DNA of 64,000 bases from Streptomyces sp. Ag109_O5-10 (lineage in GTDB: Bacteria; Actinomycetota; Actinomycetes; Streptomycetales; Streptomycetaceae), in the NCBI RefSeq assembly GCF_900105755.1, contig NZ_FNTQ01000001.1, forward strand, positions 8,308,001 to 8,372,000, in the 5' to 3' direction. The translations under genes and the position numbers were made by a program. This document shows, piece after piece, positions 25,307 to 34,297 of this stretch; the first letter of the stretch is position 1; every line of letters starts with the position of its first letter. The notes under the pieces are model-generated. The model made no database searches and was not told the DNA's origin. It was given only the letters and a program-made list of their open reading frames with translations.

Positions 25307-28093
25307 GTGATCACACGACTGTCGAGACCGCCCGGCACCACGGCGATCGGACTCCTCGCGGCCGCGGCGCTCGCCGCGGCCGGACTGTGCACGCCGGCGT
25401 GGGCCGCAGGGAAGGCCGCGCTCGTCACCTCACCGGCCACTCTCGTCAATCCGTTCATCGGAACGTCGAACCAGGCCGACGACTTCCCGGGGGCCGACGT
25501 CCCGTTCGGCATGGTGCAGTGGAGCCCGGACACGCCCTCACGGCCCGACGGCGGGGGCTACGAGTACAACGACTCGTCGATCACCGGCTTCAGCCTGACC
25601 CACATCGCCGGCCCCGGCTGCGGCGCGGCCGGTGACATACCCGTGCTGCCCACGGTGGGAGCGGTGAACACCGGTGCCACGGACGCGTTCTCGCACGCCA
25701 ACGAGACCGCCTCCGCCGGGTCGTACAAGGTCACCCTCAACAACCAGGTGACCACCGAGCTGACCACCACGACCCGCAGCGGCATGGCCCGCTTCACCTT
25801 CCCCTCGACCAGCCAGGCCAACCTCGTCTTCAAGCTGACGGGCAGCCAGAACGGCGCCAGTTCGACGCAGTTCACCAAGGTGTCGAACACCGAGGTCAGC
25901 GGGCAGGTCACCAGCGGCCACTTCTGCGGGGCGGGAAACACGTACACCGTGTATTTCGACATGGTCTTCGACCAGTCGTTCGCCTCGCAGGGCAGCTCGC
26001 TCGCCAAGGCCGCGGCCACCACTCCTCCGGCCACCACCAAGGCCTCGAAGAACGCCGCCGAGAAGCCCAACCGGCCGGTCCTGCACGGCAGGACCGCCGG
26101 CAGCGCGGACTCCGGGTCCGCGAGGACCGCACAGGGCGGCGTCGCCCCTGCCGCCGCCGCCTCGAACGGCTACGTCACCTTCAACACCACGAGCAACCCG
26201 GTCGTGCAGGCCAAGGTCGGCATCTCCTACGTGTCCGTCGCCAACGCGGTCGCCAACCGGAGCGCGGAGAACACCGGCTGGGACTTCGACGCGACGCGGA
26301 CCGCGGCGCAGAACGCGTGGAACAGCACGCTCGGCAAGGTGCAGATCGCCGGCGGGACGGCCGCACAGCAGCAGAGCTTCTACACGGCGCTCTACCACTC
26401 GCTGCTGCACCCGAACGTGATCAGCGACAGCAACGGCCAGTACTACGGCTTCGACGGGAAGACGCACACCGTGGACGCAGGCCACGGCGCGGTGTACGCG
26501 AACTACTCCGGCTGGGACATCTACCGCTCACAGGCCCAGCTCGAAGCCCTCGTCGCCCCCCAGGTCGCCTCGGACACCGCCCAGTCCATGGTCGACGACT
26601 ACGCGCAGACCGGGATCTTCCCCAAGTGGTCGGAGAACAACGGCGAGTCGTACGTCATGGTCGGTGACCCGGCGGACGCCATCCTCGCCGACTACTACGC
26701 CTTCGGCGCCCGGAACTTCGACACCACCGCCGCCCTGGCCGACATGGTGAGACAGGCGAGCACCACCAACAACGACCGCCCCGGCCTCGCCTACCTGAAC
26801 TCGCCGGGCTACATGCCGCACGACGGCAGCTACGGCTGCTGCAACTTCTACGGCCCGGTGGCCACCACCCTGGAGTACGACACCGCCGACTTCGCGATCT
26901 CCGCGATGGCCGGAGCGCTCGGGGACACCGCGAACCAGAAGACCTACGCCAACCGTGCGCAGGACTGGCGCAACGTGCTCAACCCCGCCTCCGGCTTCGT
27001 GGAGCCCCGCAACGCGAGCGGCTCGTGGACCGGCGGCTTCGATCCCACCAGCGGCACCGACATGGTCGAGGCCGACTCGTGGATCTACACCGGGATGGTG
27101 CCCTTCGACATCGGCGGCCTGGCGCACGCCAAGGGCGGCAACACGGCCATGAACCACTACCTGGACACGGTGCTGCGCAGCTACACGGGCGCCAACGGCT
27201 ACGCCTGGGTCGGCAACGAGCCGAGCATCGAACTCCCGTGGGAGTACGACTACACCGGGCAGCCTTACAAGACGCAGGGCACGGTGCGGGCGATCCAGGA
27301 CCAGATCTGGTCGAACACCCCGGGCGGCCTGGCCGACGGCAACGACGACCTCGGCGCGATGAGCGCCTGGTACGTGTGGTCGGCGCTCGGCATGTTCCCC
27401 GAGACGCCCGGCACCTCCGACCTCGCCCTCGGCTCACCGCTGTTCACGCAGGCCGTGGTCACGCTCCCGTCGGGCAGGACGCTGACGGTCAACGGCAACG
27501 GCGCCGCCGACAACGCCCCCTACGTCCAGTCCGCCGCGTGGAACGGCACGGCGTGGAACAACGCCTACGCTCCCACCGCGGCGATCACGGCGGGCGGCAC
27601 GCTGGACTTCACGCTGGGCACCGGCGCCAACACCTCCTGGGCGACGACGGCCGGCGCGGCGCCGCCCTCCTACGCGGGCGACACCACCGCGCCCGCCTCG
27701 CCGAGGATCGGTCCGCTCACCTCGTCGGTGGCCTCGAACCTGTGCGCGGACGTGGCGTCCTCCGGCACCACCGACGGCACCCACGTCCAGATCTGGGGCT
27801 GCGACAGCACGTACGCCCAGGACTGGATCGTCGCGGGCGACGGAACGGTCCGGGCTCTCGGCAAGTGCCTGGACGCCGACCACAGCGGGACCACCAACGG
27901 CACGCTGATCCAGCTGTGGACCTGCAACGGCACCGGCGCCCAGCAGTGGACCGCCGGGAGCAACGGGTCGCTGGTCAACCCCGAGTCGAAGCTGTGCCTC
28001 GACGACCCCAACTCCTCGACGACGAACGGCACCCAGCTCCAGCTGTACACCTGCAACGGCACCGCGGCCCAGAACTGGAAGCTGCCGGGCTGA
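25307..28093 (+). CDS. Secreted GH92 alpha-mannosidase with ricin-type lectin domain
   Basis: Protein of 928 residues from GTG 25307, with GGAGGAG 8 nt upstream. A Sec signal peptide ends near CTPAWAAG. The GH92 catalytic region runs to about residue 790 (TLVNPFIGTSNQADDFPGAD, GFSLTHIAGPGC, YANYSGWDIYRSQ, WVGNEPSIELPWEYD, GNDDLGAMSAWYVWSALG). GH92 enzymes are calcium-dependent inverting exo-alpha-mannosidases. An unusual Ala/Thr/Lys/Pro-rich insert lies around residues 225-280. The C-terminal 130 residues form a beta-trefoil CBM13 domain with QDW, QQW and QNW repeats. It probably releases mannose from fungal or yeast glycans outside the cell. Confidence 0.93.
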   Translation: MITRLSRPPGTTAIGLLAAAALAAAGLCTPAWAAGKAALVTSPATLVNPFIGTSNQADDFPGADVPFGMVQWSPDTPSRPDGGGYEYNDSSITGFSLTHIAGPGCGAAGDIPVLPTVGAVNTGATDAFSHANETASAGSYKVTLNNQVTTELTTTTRSGMARFTFPSTSQANLVFKLTGSQNGASSTQFTKVSNTEVSGQVTSGHFCGAGNTYTVYFDMVFDQSFASQGSSLAKAAATTPPATTKASKNAAEKPNRPVLHGRTAGSADSGSARTAQGGVAPAAAASNGYVTFNTTSNPVVQAKVGISYVSVANAVANRSAENTGWDFDATRTAAQNAWNSTLGKVQIAGGTAAQQQSFYTALYHSLLHPNVISDSNGQYYGFDGKTHTVDAGHGAVYANYSGWDIYRSQAQLEALVAPQVASDTAQSMVDDYAQTGIFPKWSENNGESYVMVGDPADAILADYYAFGARNFDTTAALADMVRQASTTNNDRPGLAYLNSPGYMPHDGSYGCCNFYGPVATTLEYDTADFAISAMAGALGDTANQKTYANRAQDWRNVLNPASGFVEPRNASGSWTGGFDPTSGTDMVEADSWIYTGMVPFDIGGLAHAKGGNTAMNHYLDTVLRSYTGANGYAWVGNEPSIELPWEYDYTGQPYKTQGTVRAIQDQIWSNTPGGLADGNDDLGAMSAWYVWSALGMFPETPGTSDLALGSPLFTQAVVTLPSGRTLTVNGNGAADNAPYVQSAAWNGTAWNNAYAPTAAITAGGTLDFTLGTGANTSWATTAGAAPPSYAGDTTAPASPRIGPLTSSVASNLCADVASSGTTDGTHVQIWGCDSTYAQDWIVAGDGTVRALGKCLDADHSGTTNGTLIQLWTCNGTGAQQWTAGSNGSLVNPESKLCLDDPNSSTTNGTQLQLYTCNGTAAQNWKLPG

Positions 28094-28100
28094 GCGGCAC

Positions 28101-28135
28101 GAGCCGGCCGGGCAGCCGAAACGCCCGGCCGGCTC
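28101..28135. terminator. Bidirectional terminator hairpin
   Basis: Perfect 13-bp stem GAGCCGGCCGGGC / GCCCGGCCGGCTC with a 9-nt loop, between the convergent mannosidase and chitinase genes. Confidence 0.85.
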
Positions 28136-28154
28136 CACGCGCACGCGGCGGTGC

Positions 28155-29297
28155 TCAGCAGTACAGGTTGGCGCCGGGGGAGACACCGAGGATCGAGGTG
28201 AAGCGCTGGTAGGCGTCGACGCGGCTCTGGACCTGGGCCGGGTTGCGGCCGTCGCACTCCAGGGAGCCGTTGATGGAGCGGATGGTCTGGCCGAAGCCGG
28301 CACCGTTGACCATGGCGTTGTGCGGGGTCATCGTGCCGGGTCCGCTCTGGGTGTTCCAGTACCACAGGCCGGTCTTCCAGGCGACGGCCGAGTCGTTCTG
28401 CACCAGCCAGGGGTTGTCGAGCAGGTCGATGCCGAGCGCGTCGCCGGCCGCCTTGTAGTTGAAGTTCCAGCTGAGCTGGATGGGGCCACGGCCGTAGTAG
28501 GCGGCCTGGCCCGCGGGGCAGCCGTAGGACTGGCTCCAGTCGCAGTACGTCGGGTAGTTGGCGGTGTTCTGCTCGACGACGTACACCAGGCCGCCGGTCT
28601 CGTGGCTGACGTTGGCGAGGAAGGCGGCCGCCTCCTGCTTCCTGGTGGTGTCACTGCCGGTGGTGGCGAAGCCCGGGTAGGCGCTGAGCGCGGCGGTCAG
28701 GCCCTGGTAGGTGTAGAAGCCGTTCCGGTTCGGGAACATCTGGTTGAACTGCGCCTCGCTGACCACGAACCCGGACGGGTTGCCGCCTCCGCCGTTGCCG
28801 GCCGGGGCGTTCCACTTCTGGTTGGCGGCGCCGGTGCAGGTCCAGATCTGCAGGCGGGTGCCGTTGGCGCTGTTGTTGTCGCGCACGTCGAGACACTTGT
28901 TCGCGGCGGGGTTGACGATGTCGTGGGCGGCGGTGACGACCCACTGCTGGTTCGCTCCGCCGGAACAGTCCCAGAGCTGGACGGCGGCCCCGTCGGCGGT
29001 GCCGCGGTCGACCACGTCCAGGCACTTCCCGAGGGCGCGCAGGGTGCCGTCGCCGCTGTTCGACCAGCTCTGGGCGCCGGTGCCGTTGCAGTCGTAGAGC
29101 TGGACGGCGGTGCCGTTGGCGCTGTTGGCGCCGGCCACGTCGAGGCATTTGCCGGCCAGCCCGGTGATCTGGCCGGTCGCCGCCTGGGCCGGGGTGACGG
29201 TGAACAGGGCGGACAGGACGGCGGCGAGGACGACGCCCAGTGCCGGCCGGCCGAGGACGCGGCGCCCGCGGCGGGGCATGACGAGAGGGAGGCGCAT
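28155..29297 (-). CDS. Secreted GH19 chitinase with N-terminal ricin-type lectin domain
   Basis: Protein of 380 residues from ATG 29297 (AGGAG upstream). A signal peptide ends at ...TPAQAA. A CBM13 beta-trefoil follows (residues about 42-165, with QSW, QQW and QKW repeats), then a Gly/Asn linker and the GH19 domain, whose catalytic Glu is in NVSHETGG and whose substrate strand includes YYGRGPIQLSWNFNY. It cleaves chitin outside the cell. A DasR-like operator lies 192 nt upstream. The CBM13 is of the same type as the one on the neighbouring mannosidase. Confidence 0.94.
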   Translation of the reverse strand: MRLPLVMPRRGRRVLGRPALGVVLAAVLSALFTVTPAQAATGQITGLAGKCLDVAGANSANGTAVQLYDCNGTGAQSWSNSGDGTLRALGKCLDVVDRGTADGAAVQLWDCSGGANQQWVVTAAHDIVNPAANKCLDVRDNNSANGTRLQIWTCTGAANQKWNAPAGNGGGGNPSGFVVSEAQFNQMFPNRNGFYTYQGLTAALSAYPGFATTGSDTTRKQEAAAFLANVSHETGGLVYVVEQNTANYPTYCDWSQSYGCPAGQAAYYGRGPIQLSWNFNYKAAGDALGIDLLDNPWLVQNDSAVAWKTGLWYWNTQSGPGTMTPHNAMVNGAGFGQTIRSINGSLECDGRNPAQVQSRVDAYQRFTSILGVSPGANLYC

Positions 29298-29489
29298 GGA
29301 GAGCTGCTCCTGACGTGAAGTGAGAGGGGGGAGCCGTGACCGGTCTGCCGGGGCAGAGGTCTCAGCCGAGGACCCGACGGTGTCGGTCGCCCCTGCCGCA
29401 GGTGTTGCGGGTGAGCAGGGCTATGACGGGAGTGCCGCGTGACGCGGCGGTGCGGAAGGGAGCGCGAGCGGCCATGGCGGGAAGGTAAA

Positions 29490-29501
29490 AGGTCTATACC
29501 A
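29490..29501. promoter_or_regulatory. DasR-responsive element (dre)-like site
   Basis: AGGTCTATACCA against the dre core TGGTCTAGACCA: 10 of 12 positions match. It lies upstream of the chitinase gene, the classic DasR target class in Streptomyces, where GlcNAc-6-P relieves repression. It also lies upstream of the divergent esterase gene. Confidence 0.65.
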
Positions 29502-29570
29502 AGTCCGTCAAGATGTGAACATGACAGATGTGTCGATGCGCCGCGACCCGAAGGCCGTCAACAGGCCACT

Positions 29571-29613
29571 GTGAACCGTCGGTTCACCTGATGGCGGCTC
29601 AGGGTTCATCCCG
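29571..29613 (+). promoter_or_regulatory. PHO-box-like direct repeats and inverted repeat
   Basis: GGTTCACCTGA (29581) and GGTTCATCCCG (29603) are exactly 22 bp apart, i.e. two 11-bp units as in Streptomyces PhoP boxes (unit GTTCACC); the middle unit is poor. The first repeat also forms GTGAACC-GTC-GGTTCAC (29571-29587), a perfect inverted repeat. It lies just before the phytase-like gene. Confidence 0.5.
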
Positions 29614-29632
29614 GACCTACAAGTTCTTGGGC

Positions 29633-31306
29633 ATGACCTCAAGACCTCGCTTGCGCAAGCGCACCCGGATCGGCATAGCGATCCTTGTCACCGCCGCCGT
29701 GGCGGGCACGGGCACCGTCGTGGCCCAGGCCCACGGCTGGCTGTCGGCCCCGGCGCACGACTTCGACGCGGCCGCCGACTCGTTCTCCGGCCACGGCAAG
29801 GTGACGGGTGACGTGCTGCGCAACGACTACGGCGCGACCGCGGTCGTGCGACACACCGCCCCGTCCCACGGCACGGCGACGGTCGACGCGGACGGCACGT
29901 TCACGTACACGCCGGACGCCGGTTTCAAGGGCACGGACACCTTCACGTACACGGCGACCGACGCCGTACAGCTGTTCAAGGACACGCGGCGCAACGGCGA
30001 CCCGCTGCCCTCGCTCGCGACGGTCGCAGGCCCGGGCGGTACCGCCACCCGGATCTCCGGCGAGGGCTACGGCTCCGCGCTCACCCCGGTGCCGGGCAAG
30101 CCGGGCCGCTTCTACGGTCTCACCGACCGCGGTCCCAACGCCGACGCCCCGGACGGCAACAAGTCCGAGATGCTCACCGACTTCACGCCGCAGGTCGGTG
30201 AGTTCAAGCTCGACAAGGGCAGGGCCGAACTGGTCCGGAAGATCACCCTGAAGGGGCCGAAGGGCCTCGGCGGTGTGCCGTACAGCGGCCGTCCGCCGCA
30301 CGACACGAGCGAGGTCATCGACGACGTCGCCGCGACGAACGCCAGCGGCGGCACGCCCGTGCCCGTCCGGCGTGACCCCTACGGCTACGACTCCGAGGGC
30401 CTGGTGGCACTGCCCGACGGCACGTTCTGGGTCTCGGACGAGTACGGTCCGTACCTCACGCACTTCGACGCGAACGGCTATGAACTGGGCCGGCTGACCC
30501 CCTACAAGGACAGCCAGGACAACCAGTACCACAAGATCCTCGGCTACCTGCCGGCCGAACTGGCCGACCGCCCTAAGAACAAGGGCATGGAGGGCCTGAC
30601 GGTCACGCCGGACGGCTCGACCCTGGTGGGCGTCATGCAGGCCGCGCTGCAACAGCCGGATCTCGGCAGCACGAAGGCGTCCAACCTCGCGCCCACCCGC
30701 ATCGTCACCATCGACCTGCGCACGTTCAGGACCAAGCAGTACCTGTACCTGCTGGACGACCCGGCGACCACGGGTGACGCGAACAGCGAGATCACGGCGC
30801 TGTCCGACACGAAGTTCGTCATCGACGAACGTGACGGGAACGTCGAGCCGTTCGCCCGGAAGTCCCTCTACGAGGCCGACATCAACGGCGCCACCGACGT
30901 CAGCGGGCTGACCATCGGCGGGAAGTCGCCCGAGGCGTTCGTCGGCAAGGCCGGCACCAACGCCGCGCTCACCGCGCTCACCGGTGCCGGCGTCCAGGTC
31001 GCGCAGAAGCAGCCGTACCTCGACGTCGGGACGCTGGTGAGCCAGCTCGACCCCACCGGGACGTTCTTCGGGCACGACAAGGTCGAGGGCGTCGCCACCA
31101 CGGACGCCGGCAAGACGCTGTACCTGTCCAACGACGACGACTTCGGCATCGACACCATCGCCGTCGACCCCGACGGGAAGTGGACCGTCCACCAGAAGGT
31201 GCTGCCGGCCACGGGCCAGACCGACAACGGTGAGATCCTGAAGGTCGACACCGCCAAGTTGCCGGCCGTGCTCAAGACCGTCACGGTCACCGTCCGCGTG
31301 AACTGA
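29633..31306 (+). CDS. Secreted phytase-like esterase (PF13449) with N-terminal Ig-like domain
   Basis: Protein of 557 residues from ATG 29633, chosen because a basic signal peptide follows directly (RLRKRTRIGIAILVTAAVAG, then ...AQAHG); there is no good Shine-Dalgarno. Residues about 45-110 form a VCBS/cadherin-like Ig domain (SHGTATVDADGTFTYTPDAG). The rest is the esterase-like activity of phytase family: FYGLTDRGPNADAPDGNK, YDSEGLVALPDGTFWVSDEY, MEGLTVTPDGSTLVGVMQAA and NSEITALSDTKFVIDERDG. Family members are assigned phytase-linked esterase activity, poorly characterised. PHO-box-like repeats upstream suggest phosphate control. Confidence 0.85.
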   Translation: MTSRPRLRKRTRIGIAILVTAAVAGTGTVVAQAHGWLSAPAHDFDAAADSFSGHGKVTGDVLRNDYGATAVVRHTAPSHGTATVDADGTFTYTPDAGFKGTDTFTYTATDAVQLFKDTRRNGDPLPSLATVAGPGGTATRISGEGYGSALTPVPGKPGRFYGLTDRGPNADAPDGNKSEMLTDFTPQVGEFKLDKGRAELVRKITLKGPKGLGGVPYSGRPPHDTSEVIDDVAATNASGGTPVPVRRDPYGYDSEGLVALPDGTFWVSDEYGPYLTHFDANGYELGRLTPYKDSQDNQYHKILGYLPAELADRPKNKGMEGLTVTPDGSTLVGVMQAALQQPDLGSTKASNLAPTRIVTIDLRTFRTKQYLYLLDDPATTGDANSEITALSDTKFVIDERDGNVEPFARKSLYEADINGATDVSGLTIGGKSPEAFVGKAGTNAALTALTGAGVQVAQKQPYLDVGTLVSQLDPTGTFFGHDKVEGVATTDAGKTLYLSNDDDFGIDTIAVDPDGKWTVHQKVLPATGQTDNGEILKVDTAKLPAVLKTVTVTVRVN

Positions 31307-31451
31307 CGCGGCCGACGCGGCGGACCGGGTCCGTCCAGTCGGTGGACCGGCCCGTCCGGCTGCCGACGGCGCCCGCACCGGGCAGTCGCCGCCGGAGGGG
31401 TGATCCTCCCGCGTTCCCGCCTCGCCCTCGGGGGCGCGGGCGGGGGCGTTC

Positions 31452-32240
31452 TCACGGCACGCGGGCGACGCCGACGTAGAAGCCGCTCAGCTCCTGGGCG
31501 GGAGCCGGTGTGTCCTTGTACCAGTGGGTCGCCGTGACCAGCCCGGGAGCCACCAGTTCCAGGCCCTCGAAGAACGGCTCGATCTCGGCCCGCGTACGCA
31601 TGCGCAGGGGGATCTCGCCCTTGCGGTAGGTCGCGTTCACCGACTTGACGAGGTGCGGGTGCTCGTCGGTGGTGCCGTGGGAGAACATGAAGTAGCTGCC
31701 CGGGGGCAGCGCGTCGAGAATCGTCCGCGTCAGGCCGTAGGGGTCCTCGTCGTCGGTGATGAAGTGCATCAGCGCGATCATCGACAGCGCGACCGGCCGG
31801 GTGAGGTCCAGGAACGTACGGGCGTGGTCGAGGATGGTTCCCGGCCTGCGCACGTCGGCCTCGATGTAGTCCGTGGCTCCCTCGCGACTGCTGACGAGGA
31901 GGGCCTCCGCGTGCCGCAGCACGATGGGGTCGTTGTCGGCGTAGGCGACCCGCGCCGACGGCACGATGCCCTGCACGATCTGATGCAGGTTCGGCTCGGT
32001 CGGGATGCCCGTACCGATGTCGAGGAACTGGTCGATGCCGTTGCCGGCCAGCCAGGCCGCCGCGCGGTGCATGAACGCCCTGTTGCGCAGGGCGTTGAGA
32101 CGCGCTTCCGGCGGCAGTTTCGACGCCACCTCCTCATCGACCGGATAGTTGTCCTTGCCGCCCAGCAGCCAGTCGTAGACCCGTGCCGGATGGGGCCTGC
32201 TCGTGTCGATACGGCCTTCGGAGGAAGGTAAGGCGGCCAT
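31452..32240 (-). CDS. DUF574-type SAM-dependent methyltransferase
   Basis: Protein of 262 residues with the same hallmarks as the gene at 4445-5251: IDTSRPHPARVYDWLLGGKD, FLDIGTGIPTEPNLHQIVQ and LMHFITDDEDPYGLTR. The sequences diverge well outside these motifs, so this is an older paralogue rather than a recent duplication. Stand-alone here, without DUF397 or XRE neighbours. Substrate unknown. Confidence 0.9.
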   Translation of the reverse strand: MAALPSSEGRIDTSRPHPARVYDWLLGGKDNYPVDEEVASKLPPEARLNALRNRAFMHRAAAWLAGNGIDQFLDIGTGIPTEPNLHQIVQGIVPSARVAYADNDPIVLRHAEALLVSSREGATDYIEADVRRPGTILDHARTFLDLTRPVALSMIALMHFITDDEDPYGLTRTILDALPPGSYFMFSHGTTDEHPHLVKSVNATYRKGEIPLRMRTRAEIEPFFEGLELVAPGLVTATHWYKDTPAPAQELSGFYVGVARVP

Positions 32241-32375
32241 GCATGACTCCAGCGCGCACTAGATCACTGACCGGCTCACCGAGGTCGCTTCGCGCGCCGC
32301 GGACGAGGCGGTGGAGGGCGTTGTGATTGTGCCATTGGCCCAGCCTTCGCGCAGAGTTACCGTTCGATGCGGCGA

Positions 32376-33140
32376 TCACAGGGCCGAGCCGCCGGACGCG
32401 TCGATGCACTGCCCCGTCACCCAGCGGGAGTCCGTGGAGGCGAGGAAGGCCACGATGTCCGCGACGTCCGCGGGTTCCCCCATCCTGCCGAACGCGGAGA
32501 GCGCCGCGTGCCGGGCCTCGGCCTCGGGCGTTTCCCAGCGCCTTCGGTTCATGTCCGTCCTGACGAAGCCGGGTGCCACACAGTTCACCGTGATCTGCCT
32601 GGCTCCCAGCTCCTTGGCGAGCGTGTGGGTGAGGGCCTCCAGGGCCGCCTTCGCCATGGAGTAGGCGAGGGCGGACGGGAGGGCGACGCGGGTGGCCGCC
32701 GAACTGATGTTGACGATGCGTCCGCCCTCGCGCAGCAGCGGAAGCCCTTCCTGCACGAGAAAGAGCGGGGCCCTGGCATGGACGGCCATGAGCCGGTCGA
32801 AGTCCTGCGGGGTCACCTCAAGGACACCGCCCCCGATGTTGAAGCCCGCGTTGTTGACCAGGACGTCCAGCGCGGTCGGCTCGCCCAGGGCGCGCAGGCC
32901 GGCCTCGAACCGCTCGTACACGGTCCGGATGCCGTCGGGCTCGTCGAGCGGACCGCGCAGCGGGAACGCCCGCCCGCCCGCGTCGGTGATCAGCGCGACG
33001 GTCTCGCGGGCCGAGGACTCGTCACTGCCGTAGTGCACGGCGACGAGCGCGCCGTCCGCCGCGAGCCGGCGGGCGATGGCCCGCCCGATCCCGCGCCCGG
33101 CACCGGTGACCAGAGCCGTTCTGCCGTTCAGCGTACTCAT
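32376..33140 (-). CDS. SDR-family oxidoreductase
   Basis: Protein of 254 residues. It has TGAGRGIG at the NAD(P) loop, NNAG, Ser in NISSAATRVALPSALAYSMAK with catalytic Tyr and Lys, and CVAPGFVRTDM. FabG/3-oxoacyl reductase-like; substrate not determined. TAGGAGCGAG precedes ATG 33140. It is 378 nt from the next SDR on the same strand, so it is probably a separate transcript. Confidence 0.92.
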   Translation of the reverse strand: MSTLNGRTALVTGAGRGIGRAIARRLAADGALVAVHYGSDESSARETVALITDAGGRAFPLRGPLDEPDGIRTVYERFEAGLRALGEPTALDVLVNNAGFNIGGGVLEVTPQDFDRLMAVHARAPLFLVQEGLPLLREGGRIVNISSAATRVALPSALAYSMAKAALEALTHTLAKELGARQITVNCVAPGFVRTDMNRRRWETPEAEARHAALSAFGRMGEPADVADIVAFLASTDSRWVTGQCIDASGGSAL

Positions 33141-33518
33141 CTCGCTCCTACGTCATGAGCGCATCACCTGTGCCGGATGATCGTAACGTGCCGCAGAAGT
33201 CGCCCGACCGGCATGCGCGTCGCAACTGACCTGCGGCGACGGGAGCTTGCCGTGCAGAGCGGAACGGCGCGCGGTACCGGACCGGGAAAGCGGCCGCCAG
33301 GCAGCACTCGCCGATGAGGCCATGGTGGTCAGCGCTCCTCCGCGTCCCGGGCCGACGGTCGAGAGTTCGGCGATCCGGGCGGCGCCCAGGACGCCGGTCC
33401 GCAGGGGGTTCGTCCGTCATACCTCGCACGCTCCGGCGGCCCGGTCCACCCTGATGACTCCTGCACGATGTGAGTCCTTCGTCCTGGACCCGACCTTCTT
33501 CTTCCCCGACGGAGCGGC
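33141..33518. other. Intergenic region, no gene seen
   Basis: Between two same-strand SDR genes. Open frames here have neither Shine-Dalgarno nor family character. It presumably holds the promoter of the downstream SDR; no clear palindrome or hairpin was found. Confidence 0.5.
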
Positions 33519-34280
33519 TCAGTCCTGGCCGCCGAAGACGGTCTGGTCCCAGTCGATGACCGAACCGGTCACCACCCCGCTGCGGTCGGAGAGCAGGAGG
33601 ACGACGAAGTCGGCGATCTCGTCGACCTGCCCGAGCCTGCCCATCGGCTGGGTCGCGGCGGCCTTCTCCCGCCAGTCGTCGCCCGCGCCGTGGAAGGCAC
33701 GCTGCACCGCGTCCTCGCCCTCGGTGTCGGTCCAGCCGATGTTGAGCCCGTTGATCCGGATACGGTCCCAGCGGTGTGCGTGGGCCGCGTTGCGGGTGAG
33801 CCCGGCGAGTCCGGCCTTGGCCGCGGAGTAGGGCGCCAGGAAGGGCGGGCCGCCGTGGGCGCAGTTGGAGATGATGTTGACGATGGTGCCGGGCGCCTTA
33901 CGGGCGACCATGTCGGCCACGGCCGCCTGCATGGCGAAGAACGGCGCCCGCAGATTGACCGCCATGTGCTGGTCGAACAGTTCCGGCGTGGTGTCCAGGA
34001 GCGAGCCGCGCGAGGTCAGCCCGGCCGCGTTGACCAGACAGTCGATACGGCCGTGCGCGTCCAGGGTGCGGACGACGCTGTCCCGCGCCTGCGCCGGGTC
34101 CGCGAGGTCCGCGCGTACGAAGCGGGCGCCTGTCTCGGCGGCCAGCTTCTCGCCCACCTCCGCCCGGCGGCCGGTGAGGACGACGCTCGCACCCTCCCGT
34201 ACCGCGGCCCGCACGATGCCCGCGCCGACGCCCTGGCTGCCGCCGTTGACGAGAACGACCTTGTCCTTGAGGAGTCCCAT
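33519..34280 (-). CDS. SDR-family oxidoreductase
   Basis: Protein of 253 residues. The cofactor loop is VNGGSQGVGAGI, with NAAG, and catalytic Ser 13 residues before Tyr in NIISNCAHGGPPFLAPYSAAK; then LNIGWTDTEGED. The latter pattern is seen in SDRs acting on sugars or polyols in LacI-controlled catabolic operons. It starts 17 nt after the PhyH-type oxygenase stop, so the two form an operon divergent from a LacI regulator. Confidence 0.9.
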   Translation of the reverse strand: MGLLKDKVVLVNGGSQGVGAGIVRAAVREGASVVLTGRRAEVGEKLAAETGARFVRADLADPAQARDSVVRTLDAHGRIDCLVNAAGLTSRGSLLDTTPELFDQHMAVNLRAPFFAMQAAVADMVARKAPGTIVNIISNCAHGGPPFLAPYSAAKAGLAGLTRNAAHAHRWDRIRINGLNIGWTDTEGEDAVQRAFHGAGDDWREKAAATQPMGRLGQVDEIADFVVLLLSDRSGVVTGSVIDWDQTVFGGQD

Positions 34281-34297
34281 GAGTCGCGGTGTTCCCT

